Below, piece by piece: positions 1 through 11,498 of a DNA stretch of 64,000 nucleotides (position 1 is its first letter; every line of letters starts with the position of its first letter). The notes under the pieces are model-generated. The model made no database searches, was not told the origin of the DNA, and saw nothing but the letters and a program-made list of their open reading frames with translations. Origin of the DNA: Pseudogymnoascus destructans. Taxonomy: Eukaryota > Ascomycota > Leotiomycetes > Thelebolales > Thelebolaceae. Location of the stretch: positions 310,001 through 374,000 of the forward strand of contig NW_020167534.1 in assembly GCF_001641265.1 (NCBI RefSeq), read 5' to 3'. Both the position numbers and the translations under genes were made by a program.

Positions 1-1
1 A

Positions 2-1072
2 AAGCTTCGAGTTCGATGCCGCTTCGAGCGGGGTGAGGTACAGGAGGGAATAAGTGACCTTGCCCATGTGTTGCAGATGCAACCAGGCGATACAGATCCT
101 CATCTCCAAATATCCTCAGTGCTGTTTTACTCACTTGCCGACACTGAGAGGGGATTGACCCAAATACGGAAATGTCTGCATTCAGATCCAGACTCGAAGA
201 CTTGCACAAAACTTTACCGACGACAGAAACAAATCAACAAACAGCTTTTAAAGATTAGAAGGTTATTCGAAAAGAAGTCTTTCAGCACCGCAGCAAAGTA
301 TCTTGCTGGGAGTGAAGAGGATATAGGCCTTATCCAGGAGATAAAAGAAGAAGTCGCAGAATTGAGGGAGGCCAACACCATCCCCGCAAAAGCTCCAAGT
401 AATCTTTACACCGAGATGGTCGAGATGGCGTGCGAAGCTTATGGAGAGGTTAGTTTCGGGCGCATTTTCAGTGTATTCTTCCGCTAATATCCTATATAGG
501 TGAAAAGTAAGAAGGCGTCTATTTATTGCACAGAGGCGCTAGAACTGAACGAGCATTCACTCCACGGACTTCTTGCAAAAGCTCAGCAGTCTTGTGACGA
601 GGAAAATTATGAGGCATGCATCAATACTCTCAACCTTGCAAATGAGCATCACCCTGGTAATCAAAGCATCCAGTCCAAGCTCCAGGCTGCTCAGATAGCA
701 TTGAAGCGTAGTAAGGAGAAGGATTATTATAAGGTGCTTGGCCTGCCCAAAGATGCAGATGAACTTCAAATCAAATCTGCCTACAGACGGAAGACGAGAG
801 AGCATCACCCGGATAAGGCTATACGAAATGGAGTCACAAAGGAAGATGCGGAGAAGAGGATGGCGTCGATCAACGAAGCATACGAGGTCCTCAGCGACCC
901 TGAGCTGAAGGCAAGGTTCGATCGCGGTGATGACCCAAACAGTCATGAAAGCAGACAAGGAAACCCATTCCAACATGGCAATCCATTCGAAGGGCAACAA
1001 CAATTCTTCCACCAGCAGGGATCACGAGGCGGAGGTCAATTTCAGTTTCAAAATGGCTTTCCATTCGGCTAA
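2..1072 (+). CDS. DNAJC3/P58IPK-like TPR and J-domain co-chaperone (5' partial)
   Basis: Two exons are visible, 2-448 and 500-1072 (intron 449-499, GTTAGT..TATAG). The frame is open from the first complete codon, so the start lies outside the window. The visible part is TPR-like helical repeat (about residues 1-230) followed by a J domain beginning DYYKVLGLPKDAD, with the HPD tripeptide in REHHPDKA that stimulates Hsp70 ATPase. A short Gly/Phe/Gln-rich tail ends the protein (GNPF repeats, GGGQFQFQNGFPFG). This order of TPRs then C-terminal J domain is that of DNAJC3/P58IPK, an ER-associated Hsp70 co-chaperone. The signal peptide that would fix the compartment is not in view, so ER location is inferred from the family. 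Confidence 0.88.
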
Positions 1073-1681
1073 CGGAATGGGTCGGGAGGGTCTGTGAAGG
1101 AAAGGGAAGGGAAGGGAAGGGAAGGGAAATATGGCGTTCATCTGTAATAGGGAGAGCATCTGTAATAGGGAGAGAGAAAGACCATGTACAGTAAATAGAT
1201 ATTGTTTTCCAACCAGGCGCGACCAACCCTAGGGAAGTAAAGACCAGTGCTTTATTTATACCTCAAGCAGTAATCTCAAAGGTTGGGTTATCCAATGTCC
1301 TGTATCCGGTGCGCAGGTTATAAAATAATTGCATGGCGATACGGGTATATACGTTGTAGGAATGCATATATATATATATATATGTTTATGTATATGATAT
1401 AAAATAATAGCATAAGTGCGGTCTGTTTATCAGGTCGATTCCGATGATGTTCGGCCAAGCCCACCTACTTGCTTGCCTAAGCTAGCGTTGAGTGGGGATC
1501 GTTGTCGACTGCACGGTTCACGTCACGGCTCCAGGTCTTGCGCGCACTTATTGCGTTGTGAAGAGAACTAGCACAGAACCTTGGATTCGATTTACCCCGC
1601 GAGTTCTGAAGATTATCGAGGGAATCGGGATGCTTCTCCACTGATTAATGATTCCGTCAGAGGTCTTCCGGCCTGTCTAGG
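1073..1681. other. Intergenic with simple repeats
   Basis: No gene is seen. It holds a run of AAGGG pentamers near 1098-1130, two copies of ATCTGTAATAGGGAGAG near 1140-1175 and an (AT)n run near 1366-1383. It would contain the 3' UTR of the J protein and the promoter of the following gene. Confidence 0.5.
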
Positions 1682-3199
1682 ATGGAGGGGTTTGTGGTCT
1701 CATACTCCTTGGATAATGAGCAGCAATTCTGGGATGGTTTGTTTATCCATGGCTCCATGGTCGAGCTTTGCTGACAGGTTACTCCAACAGAGTTAGATGA
1801 CATATGCTCCGTACGATGCAACTCGTCGCAATTGATCGACCAAGCACTGCGGACATATCTGCACTTCACAACGAACTTCAAGGACGAGTACCTTGCTTCG
1901 GACCATGCCGTTGCAAGTTCCATAGCGAAACTCCTGGAGAGTGAGCTTTTCAAGGCCAACGAAGACTATGTCCGCATACAACTCGTGTATAGTCTCCTCC
2001 AAGAAGACGAACTGGCCACTTTGTACATTATAGCCAGTTTTCTCCTATACGATGGACGGCGAAACGAGGACACGTTCAAGATTATGAATAAGGAAGGCTC
2101 GTTTGCGAGACTTGTCGAGTTAATGAAGTGCGCGAAGGATGAAGACTCGAGATTGCACAAGCTGCTGCTAGAATTGCTCTATGATATGTCTAGAATGCAG
2201 AAACTGAGCTTGGAAGACCTCAGCCACGTGGATGACGACTTTGTTAAATGCCAATTCCAGATTATTGAAGAGCTCTCCGACGACGTTAATGACCCTTACC
2301 ACTACCCAATCATTCGAGTCTTGGTAATCTCAACCTGCTCCAAATCTGCCGTTCACTACTAATAATCATAGCTTGTGCTCAACGAACAGTATATGGTCGC
2401 TGCAACCACTGCACCAGATGCTACCTCTGTCCCTACAACAAACCGAGTTGTTAAGATCCTCAGTGTGTGCGGGCAAAACTATATGACCTTCGGCGAAAAC
2501 ATTATTCTTCTCCTAAATAGGGAAACAGAGACCTCGCTGCAGCTCCTTATCTTGAAACTTCTATACCTACTCTTCACTACTGAAGCGACCCGAGAGTACT
2601 TCTATACCAACGATCTGCGAGTACTTCTCGATGTCATAATTCGAAACCTTCTAGATCTGCCAAACGAACTCATTTCTCTCCGGCACACCTATCTCCGAGT
2701 GCTCTATCCTCTGCTAGCCCATACCCAGCTGGCACAACCGCCACATTACAAGCAGAATGAAATCTTAAAGGTTCTTGCTCTACTCAGTGGGTCGGGGAAT
2801 GCTCATTTTGCGCCAGCTGACGAGACGACAACTCGGCTTGTTAGTAGAGTGGGGCAGGTCCCCTGGTTGAACGAAGGGAAGGATACAAATGATGCAGACC
2901 TTTCGAGAAAGCTGCTCGGGATTAGTTTGCCCAGCAGTCAAACGGAAAGCTCTGTGAGCGTTGTTGATCTGGCTGGTCTCACAGAGAAGCCCGGGATTCA
3001 GACGCCGAGCCGAAAGACGGAGGCGGCTCTAGAAGCCGCTGCAGATGGCGTGGATAAAAGAAATCGCTCGGATGGCGTCAAGTTTGCGATGCCACCAGCT
3101 ACTTCTCATCGAGATAAACAGATACCGCCGAAGGCGCCGCCACGGAGGAGAACCAAGCTGAAAGAGCCCATCAATCTGGAGAACACTGGCGATCAGTAA
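1682..3199 (+). CDS. SPIN90/Ldb17-family actin regulator
   Basis: Three exons: 1682-1736, 1791-2323, 2372-3199 (471 aa). The ATG at 1682 gives MEGFVVSYSLDNEQQFWDE. Splicing at 1736/1791 rebuilds FWD-E-LDDIC and removes an in-frame TGA; the second intron has a CTAAT branch site. The body is the all-helical leucine-rich domain of the SPIN90/Ldb17 family (ELATLYIIASFLLYDGR, TRVLYPLLAHTQL-type segments). The tail is polar and ends in a proline-rich, basic motif KQIPPKAPPRRRTK that fits SH3 binding. In yeast Ldb17 acts with the Arp2/3 machinery in actin patch dynamics and endocytosis; that role is taken from the family. Confidence 0.88.
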
Positions 3200-3534
3200 C
3201 GAAGCATTACGATTATGTTTTGCATATTGGCTTGGGCAACAACGATGAGAGCTCCTCATTCAGACCAGGTCACATTTGGATCCGATACTGGGGTCATGGA
3301 GCGACGACATCATCTGATAAGCCGTAGCAGCGACGGCTTACTCAGAAATTGAAACCGCACAAGTGATTATGCAGACAACGACTATTAATACCCAATTCAA
3401 TGGATTTTAAGTAATGCCATTCAACTCGATAGATGCCAGCCAACTATGGCAGCTGTGACTTTTGCACACAGAGAACCTGAAATAGACAAGAGATCAAAAC
3501 GCCTAGAACCCCACTCTGTGATGTACCATCATCC
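3200..3534. other. Short convergent intergenic region
   Basis: This stretch lies between the 3' ends of the SPIN90-like gene and GAR1. No coding or RNA gene is recognisable; it presumably holds both 3' UTRs. Confidence 0.4.
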
Positions 3535-4288
3535 CTAACCTCTTCCTCTGCTGAACCCACCACGTCCTCTCGGAGCACCCCTCGAGAAGCCACCACTGCC
3601 ACCGCGAGAGAATCCGGAGCCACCGCGGCCTCCAGCACTGAATCCACCTCTCCCCCTCGGTGCGCCTCGCGAGAAGCCACCACCACGTCCACCACGGATT
3701 GGGCCACCTCGTCCACCTCTGGCACCGCCAGCGCGCTTTGGCTTTGGTGCGCCAGGTGCTGGCTTTGGCTTTGGCAGGAACTTCTCAAGGGGCAGGAGCT
3801 TATCGCCGCCGATGAAGAATTTGTCGCCTGATTTGAAAGAACCGGCCTGAATTCCCTCCGTCGGCTTTATGGTGAAGTAAACCTGGTTGATTGGGCCAAG
3901 AATCTCATCAACTTTGCCAATCGAGGTCTGTAATATGTCAGCATATATACGGATACGTGATTGGAGCTCAAGCAGTCAAACTCACCTTATTCTCGAGGTA
4001 GATGGGTGCGTTGAAGTATGGAATTTTCGTGTTGGTAGATTCGCAGACCATTTCGCCCTCGCATGCGTGCAGGAAAGATCCCAACTCCAAGACTGAGGCT
4101 GGAGGCCCCATATCCCTAGAGAAACCACCGCGACCGCCTGGAAGAAGTTAGCTGCTGTTCTAATTGTGCGATGACTTGCGCTGTTACGCACCACCACGAG
4201 CCCCAAAGCCGCCGCCTCCTCTGCTTCCACCTCCGAATGAATTCGCACCGGTACCGCGACCGCCTCTGGAACCACCTCTGAACGACAT
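3535..4288 (-). CDS. GAR1: H/ACA snoRNP subunit Gar1
   Basis: Exons in transcript order: 4288-4192, 4137-3986, 3927-3535 (213 aa). The N-terminus (MSFRGGSRGGRG) and the C-terminus are Arg/Gly-rich GAR domains. The core runs from ASVLELGSFLHACEGEMVCES through KIPYFNAPIYLENKTSIGKVDEILGPINQVYFTIKP to GDKFFIGGDKLLPLEKFLPKPK, the conserved Gar1/Naf1 beta-barrel. Gar1 is a structural protein of H/ACA snoRNPs that guide rRNA pseudouridylation, and acts in the nucleolus. Both splice junctions keep the core in frame. It is divergent from threonyl-tRNA synthetase with 287 bp between the start codons. Confidence 0.95.
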
Positions 4289-4575
4289 ATTGCGAATTGG
4301 TGGGTGGTAGTTGCTGTCGGTGTTGTATCCCAAATTTTATTCCGAATATTCGGCAACCTTGGCACGTAAAAAGGTCGATTTGATCTAAAGTTATTTTGTG
4401 TCAAGAAACTAAACTTAATACTGACTAGTTTCTCAACTAGATCCCCGCAGTTAGCGTGATTTTCTGTGTGGTTGGTATTACCAGGTACTGTACTTCGAAG
4501 CGACACCGACAACAATTTGACTCACCCCACCACTTTCTCCCACCTCCAAACAATATAACCCAGAGAGTCGTCGGC
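4289..4575. promoter_or_regulatory. Shared divergent upstream region of GAR1 and ThrRS
   Basis: 287 bp separate two divergently transcribed start codons. A CTGAC..CTCAACTAG stretch around 4421-4440 resembles a branch site and acceptor, so the ThrRS 5' UTR may be spliced. No named factor site was identified with confidence. Confidence 0.45.
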
Positions 4576-6969
4576 ATGGCAGACACCGTCAAAGATTCGG
4601 TTGACGCTGTCAAGGAAGGCGTCAAGAACCTAGCTGTTAACAAGAAGCAACAACAAAAGCCCAAGAAGGAGAAAAAGAGCGGGGACGATGGCGGGGCATC
4701 TGGGCCATTGGAACTCAGTCCTGAGCCGGACTTCATATCCCATAGGATCAAGATATTCGAAAAGCTGAAGGCTGAATATGAGGTCGAACTTGCCGCCAAA
4801 CCCCGTGAACCGATTACGATTACCATGAAAGATGGAAGCATCAAAGAAGGTACTTCGTGGGAGACAACCCCTTCGGAGATCGCAAAGGCTATTTCGAATA
4901 GTTTACTCAAGCGCACAGTCGTCGCAAGACTCAATGGCGACAATAACCAGCTATGGGATCTCGAGCGGCCACTGGAAGAGAGCTGCAGCTTGGAATTGCT
5001 CCCATTTGAAGACGAGGAGGGCCGGAAGGTTTTCTGGCACTCAAGTGCTCATATTCTAGGCGAGGCCACTGAGAGGAGATTCGGTTGTAATCTTTGCTTT
5101 GGGCCACCGATCGATGACGGCTTCTATTATGAGATGGCCCTCCCTGGGGGCGCTGCAGTCCAGCAGTCGGATTGGAGGCCGATTGAAACACTATTCAGCA
5201 AAATCGTGAAGGAGAAACAACAGTTTGAGAGACTTGTCATATCGAAGGAGGACTTGTTGGAAATGTTCAAGGGCAACCCATACAAGCAACACGTTATCAA
5301 AGAGAAGGTTACAGAACCAAAGACCACGGTTTATCGAAATGGACCCTTGATCGATCTGTGCAGGGGACCGCATGTTCCCAATACGGGCAGGATTGAAACA
5401 TTTGCGATCATGAAAAACTCAGCGTCTTACTTTCTCGGTGATCCAAAGAGAGACTCTCTACAACGCATCTATGGTGTCTCATTCCCAGACAAAAAGTTGA
5501 TGGCAGAGCATAAGAAATTCCTTGAGGAGGCTGCTAAGCGCGATCATCGAAAGATCGGCAGGGAACAAGAGCTCTTCTTTTTCCATGAAATGTCACCAGG
5601 TTCAGCGATGTGGCTGCCCCACGGGGCTCGCATATACAACACCATTCAGACATTCTTGCGGGATGAGTACTGGAAGCGAGGATATGAAGAAGTTATCACT
5701 CCAAATATGTACAATTCTGAGCTCTGGAAAACATCTGGGCATTGGCAGAATTATAAGGATGATATGTTTACGTTTGATGTAGAAAAGGAGCAGTTTGGAC
5801 TAAAGCCGATGAACTGCCCAGGGCATTGCTTGATGTTCTCTCATCGCGAGAGAAGTCATCGCGAGTTGCCATGGAGAGTTGCTGACTTCGGTGTGTTGCA
5901 TCGCAATGAAGCGTCTGGTGCCCTTACGGGATTGACGAGAGTCCGAAGATTCCAGCAGGACGATGCCCACATTTTCTGCCGTGAAGATCAAATCGTTGAT
6001 GAAATCGAAGGATTATTCGATTTCCTTCGCACCATGTATGGCCTCCTCGGCTTCACTTTCAAGATGAAGCTCTCCACAAGAAACCCTGAGAAGTTCATGG
6101 GTGACCTAGCCGAATGGGACAGAGCTGAAGCCAGCTTGAAGGCGGCTCTAGATCGCTTTGCGGAGTCTCCCGGTGGAACGCCATGGGAGTACAATCACGG
6201 GGATGCTGCATTTTATGGACCAAAGATTGATATCAAGATTTCTGACTCGATGAGGCGTGACTGGCAATGCGCAACGCTTCAGCTCGACTTTCAACTTCCT
6301 AAGAACTTTGGTCTTGAATACATGACATCAGAGGGGGCTATGAAGCCAAAGGACGAAGCAAGCAAGGGAGAGAATATTGCAGCGACAGCGGATACAGCAG
6401 AGAAGGATGTGTCTAAGAAGGATAAGGCGAAGGCCCTTACGCCAGGTTGTGCCCGACCTGTCATGATCCATCGTGCGATGGCTGGGAGTATTGAGCGCTT
6501 CGTTGCGGTTCTGATTGAGCACTTCGGAGGCAAATGGCCCTTCTGGCTCAGCCCACGGCAGATTCTGATCATCCCGGTCGGCGTTGGCTTCTACGAGTAC
6601 GCGAAGGAGGTTCAAGAAGCCTTCCACAAACTGAAGTTTTTTGTCGACGTTGATCTGAGCGGTAACACTCTTCAGAAGAAGATTCGTACTGGTCAATTGG
6701 CCCAGTATAACTTTATATTCGGTATGATATCGTAACATGCACTTATTGAGGGTTGATAGCTAACATTGTGACAAGTTGTTGGTGATCAAGAAATGAAGAA
6801 TAGGGAGGTCAACATCAGAAACCGCGATGACACTTCGAGCCAAGACCGGGGCAAGCCAGTTTCTCTCCAGGAAGCAAAGGAGAAGCTGATTGCACTAAGG
6901 GACGAGAAGGGCACAGCAAACCCATTCGCAGCCAACGATACTAAGGTGGCTGAGGTTTCAAAGGCCTAA
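4576..6969 (+). CDS. Threonyl-tRNA synthetase, cytosolic type
   Basis: Exons 4576-6721 and 6776-6969 (779 aa). It charges tRNA-Thr with threonine. Order: Lys-rich N-terminal extension, TGS domain (about 79-145), editing (SAD) domain with HSSAH and the DLCRGPH Cys/His pair, class II catalytic core with Zn ligands in MNCPGHC, DDAHIFC and MIHRAM, motif 2 (HRNEASGALTGLTRVRRF) and motif 3 (AGSIERFVAVLIEHFGG), then the anticodon-binding domain. A charged insert (KDEASKGENIAAT..KKDKAKAL) sits just before the last Zn ligand. The intron rebuilds NFIFVVGDQE. The frame stays open upstream to a TAG at 4438 but without an ATG, so 4576 is chosen as start. Confidence 0.96.
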
Positions 6970-7541
6970 ACAGTGTGTAGTTCTGGTCAAGTTCATGAAT
7001 ATAAGCCGGATGAGAACCTATGGCAATGAAGTAAATGGTAGCTACATACAAAAAAAACCCGACTTAAACTATAACAACTGGTAGGAAAACAAAGTGAACG
7101 TAGAGATGAATGGGGCATTGAATAGTCATTTTAGGTCATGTGATGCAGATCTTGTTGATTTTGTCCCTGATCCCCGAGTTCCACTGGCTTGGAACGTCGT
7201 CATCATACGAGTATCACTATTGCCAATCTCGGCTGAGTGCCAGGCCCAGGATGTTATCGACCAAGTTTACCCCATTTACACCATAACACCACCACACCTC
7301 CATTGCCGCCCCAACGCAAATACCACTTATACTCGGTGTCGCCCAATGCCAACCAGTGTATATTTTAGTTTGTCGTCAAGCAGCTGTCGTTGTTTCACTT
7401 GACAGGCAGATATCCACTTTGCGACCAAAAACTACAACCTCGGTGCGGAGTACAGCAACGTTCTCAACTTGCCTAAATTGGTATTAATGCTTTCGACATT
7501 CCGAACTCTTTCAATATTACTGTGTCGCAGAGGAATACATC
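6970..7541. other. Intergenic, presumed promoter of the PH-domain gene
   Basis: 572 bp with no supported gene. The stretch before 7541 is pyrimidine-rich, as is common in fungal 5' UTRs. Confidence 0.4.
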
Positions 7542-10262
7542 ATGTCATCTCTTCCATCGGGAAGCCGTGCTACACAGCAACGTGCAGAAACAGGATATAG
7601 CACAAGTACAAAAGCCCGTCTGCTGCTGTCAACCAACGACTCGAGCATACCAGACCGCAGTCTGATCGGAGGAAATGGTGTTGATCAGTCGCCTTTATCA
7701 CAGAACGCTTCCTATCAAAGCTACGGAAAATTCAATGAAGAATGGGACGCCAGCCAGCGGGGCAGCTCGATCATTGACAGTGATCGCTACCATTTGAAGC
7801 ATACGCCCTCTGTTATGTCACAAGGTGACCCATTGCTCCCACGTCGAGGGGGGACACTTAAAAAGAAAGCATCGCTCAGGCGAAGCAGTAGCCGTCGGAG
7901 TTCCCGAGCTGGTAGCGTAAGGAGTTTGGCTTTGCAGCCAGAACCATCGGATGAGATTCACAGCGCATTCTATTCTCCTGTGCCGACTACCGGTAACCCA
8001 ACAGAGGCGCTTGCGAATAGATTTACAGGTACGTGTATTATCCACGCAGGTTTCTCTCCATGTTATAAAAGCCGTTGCTGATGTTGGCGTGAGCAGCGTG
8101 GAGGAAATTTTTGAAGGATCTCATTGTCTACTTTAGAGAGATCCAGAACGGATACGACCACAGAGGAAAGACCATCTTGAAACTATCTAATGTTGCCAAC
8201 AATATCAGTGCGCCTGAGAATTTCCTCCAGTCTAATGGTATCAACGAAGCAATGCAGATACTACGTGATTACCACAAACAGGCAATCACTGAATCGAGCA
8301 AAGCTCGAATGATCCAAGAAGACGTGGTGCAGGCCTTGACTGGTTTACGAAGTGATCTTCAACAAAAGATCAAAGAGATCAAGAATTTGTCTGGTGACTT
8401 CAAAAACTCCGTTGACAGGGAAATGGATACTACAAGAAGGGTTGTGCGCTTACTGGGAGATTCGCTAGGCCAATCCGACATTGATGCATCGCAGATGACG
8501 GGAAAACAAGATCCGTACTTGCTGAGACTAGCAGTTGAGCGCCAGCTCGAGAGGCAGATTGATGAAGAGAATTATCTCCACCAGGTAAGCTAACACTAAC
8601 ACAGTAAATAATGCCAGACTCTAACATATGAAGGCATATCTTAACTTGGAAACATCTGGCCGAGAGCTTGAGTCTATTGTAGTGGGAGAAATCCAGAAAG
8701 CTTACAACGCTTACACCGGCATACTGAAACGTGATGCCGACGAGGCATACACTGCGATCCAGAACCTCAGAACGGGTCCGATTGCGATGCCTAGAGACTA
8801 TGAGTGGAACAGTTTCATCGAGTCAGATGAGCACTTTGTTGATCCCAGAGTCCCTATGCGCAGTGTTGAAAACATTCACTACCCAGGCCGCGACCACGAG
8901 CTTGCCCAGGAAGTCCGAGCGGGTTTGCTGGAGCGTAAGAGCAAGTACTTGAAGAGCTATACTGCCGGGTGGTATGTGTTGTCACCGACACATCTACATG
9001 AGTTCAAAACTGCGGACAAGTCTCAAGCTCCTATAATGTCCCTTTATCTCCCTGAGCAGAAGCTTGGATCCCATTCCTCGGAAGGTGGGTCGTCGAACAA
9101 ATTCATGCTAAAAGGACGCCAAACTGGATCTCTCCATAGAGGCCATTCCTGGGTGTTTCGAGCGGAAAGCTACGATACGATGATGGCTTGGTATGATGAT
9201 ATCAAGTCATTGACAGAAAGTGCACCTCAGGAACGAAATGCATTCGTTCGTTCACACGCCCGAAGCTTCAGTGCCTCCCAACGAGCAGCATCTGTAAGCA
9301 GTGACGGGGTTATGGACGAGGAAGATGAGGAGCCGTTCTCAACAGTTTCAAACTCTGCTGTCGTGCAAGTTGCCAATAAACAAGAAAACGCCAAGCGACC
9401 GGAACCAGGTGGGAGATTCCCGTCCGACATCCAGGTCGACCCTTCTCGTGGCTTACAAGTACCTCTTTCGCCGTCTAGTGCAAACTCAAGCTTAGGGAAC
9501 AATGAAATTCGGAACGAAACTTCTACTACTTCAAATGTAGCTGGAGGCGGTAGTGGTGAATATTTCCCGGAGCATCGCATCATCTCTCGAACATCATCAC
9601 ATTCCGGACACGGCACCTCAAATGGGGCTAGACCATCGCACGCGACACAACTAGATCAATTCGCCGTCGAGGATGGGCTAAACCCTTACACTTATCAACC
9701 GCTTGGAAATCAGAACCCGCAGGGCTCACCCGTGACGAATAAAACGGCCGTCGATGAAAAGGGGTTAGCTGAACATAACGACTACCAACAGATTCCTGCT
9801 CCCGAACGTCAATTCAACCAATCGCCCCCCAATTCTCGGGTAGAATATATGGCCGTAAATAACGGCCCCGCATTGCAGGAACATCTTGCACAGGCAGGGC
9901 CTACCACGACTGGGAATGAGGCCACAGGTCTTATGACGGCATCTCAGGCAACTGTCCACCCTGTCATCTCAGACATGGCGAACGCCAACACTCATTCACA
10001 GCCATATTTGGATTACTCCTCAATCGTACCATCAGTGGCTGGGCTAAATACTATCACTGCTGTGAATCAGATAGCAGAGCAACGTCCCGAGTATCCAGAG
10101 TCGAAAATTCTGGAGCAAGTGACAAGCTTTCCAAACACAACCCATGAAAGCCACTCGTTTGCCGGGCATCGATATGCTGACAGTGATACGTCTTCTAAAA
10201 CCACACACATGCATATTCCAGGGGAATATCCTTCCCAGACGCCAACCTCTTTGGATCACTGA
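7542..10262 (+). CDS. BAR/PH domain protein of the Slm1/Slm2 type
   Basis: Exons 7542-8028, 8097-8584, 8634-10262 (867 aa). The N-terminus is Ser/Arg-rich and disordered. A BAR-like helical region begins at NRFTAWRKFLKDLIVYFREIQ (about residue 158) and runs to about 375. A PH domain follows (about 420-530: KSKYLKSYTAGWYVLSPTHL to SWVFRAESYDTMMAWYDDI). The C-terminal 330 residues are Ser/Asn/Gln-rich and look disordered. Yeast Slm1/Slm2 bind PI(4,5)P2 and relay TORC2 signals at eisosomes; the same plasma-membrane role is inferred. The first junction rebuilds the conserved FTAWRKF motif. Confidence 0.9.
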
Positions 10263-11390
10263 GGATATATCGCCTCTGTGGAAAACCCCTTCTGTAGTTC
10301 TCGAGGTCCCTACTTTGGCTTTCTACAGCGGCTGGTTCCTATACTGCCGCTAGTCACTAAATGGAAGCTTATCCGTTGGCCTCATAACCACCACCCGTTC
10401 CTCAACCTACGGCTCCGCAGCTCCAGCTGGCTCCTCAACTTTTAGCTCCTGTATTTCCAGAGGCTTCTCGGTTTTGAGCTCGTCATTTCCGAGGGCACTG
10501 GTTTTATCGACGAAATATCCCTCCGGACAACAGGCCAGCAAACTCGCCACTCGTTTCGGGGCACAGGAACACGTAAGTCATGTATATAACGAAGACTATA
10601 CTGTGTTCTCTCATAGATAGATAGAAGCAAATCAATCCAAACTTGACACGTAACATCAGGTGCTAGTTTACACGAGGGTTTTGATCTGCATGAAAATGCC
10701 CGACTTTCTAACAAAATTACCACTAGGTGATATTTAACAGTGTTGAGGGATATGATTTAGTGAAGTTATTTCCTGTAAACAAAGTTAGGTTAACCGCGAA
10801 CCTACATATCCCAAGTCTGTAAATGTAGGTAGGTTCATTTGGCTGCGGAAATTGCAATGTTGCAATTATATTAATTTAACCTACAGTCGAGTCTACAGAC
10901 ATAATAACTAACAAGGCGGCAAGACCGGGCCTAGCCGACCAAGGTTGAAGGCAGAAAACAGCTTCTCGTCATTCGACTTTGAAGCAACCGTTTTGGCCAT
11001 CAGAATATGGGGGCCCTCCAGCTCCTTGTTACCGACGATGGCTTATATTCTTTTGTCCACCCTCCCTTTTCTTCCCACTAAATCTCCATGCTCGATCCTC
11101 CTCTCGCTCTCTTTCCTCCTCCAAAGTACAGTTCCTTTGGGGCAGGCTCCTCCCAACATCTCCTATTTTCTCTTCTGATCACCAAGACCGTCGTTGTCGT
11201 CGTCTCCCTTAAATTGATGATATGATATGCGGCGTCGCCAGCTCTCACGAAGCTCCTCTAGCAGCAATGTGTCAGACTCCGAGAGCTGCTTCGATGTAGA
11301 TAAGGTTGGGGGGAGGGACTCCGACACTAATCCGACAGATGTTGATATCGATGTGGAGGACGGCGGCTGGGGGCGGTGACTCTGACACTA
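10263..11390. other. Intergenic up to the first transposon; possible gene remnant
   Basis: No complete gene is seen. A short imperfect inverted repeat (GAACCTACAT / ATGTAGGTAGGTTC) lies near 10800-10845. A pyrimidine-rich stretch (11050-11215) precedes a 50-codon frame at 11227-11379 (MRRRQLSRSSSSSNVSDSES..) that stops just before the TA target of pogo copy 1. It could be the 5' stub of a disrupted gene or chance. Confidence 0.3.
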
Positions 11391-11498
11391 ACGTAGGTCA
11401 TGGCGTAACGGGGGTAATGGCGTAACGGGGGTAGTGGGGTCGGAACCACCCCATCAAACCACTACCACCTTTAAAAAATTGAAATTGTTCAATTACTA

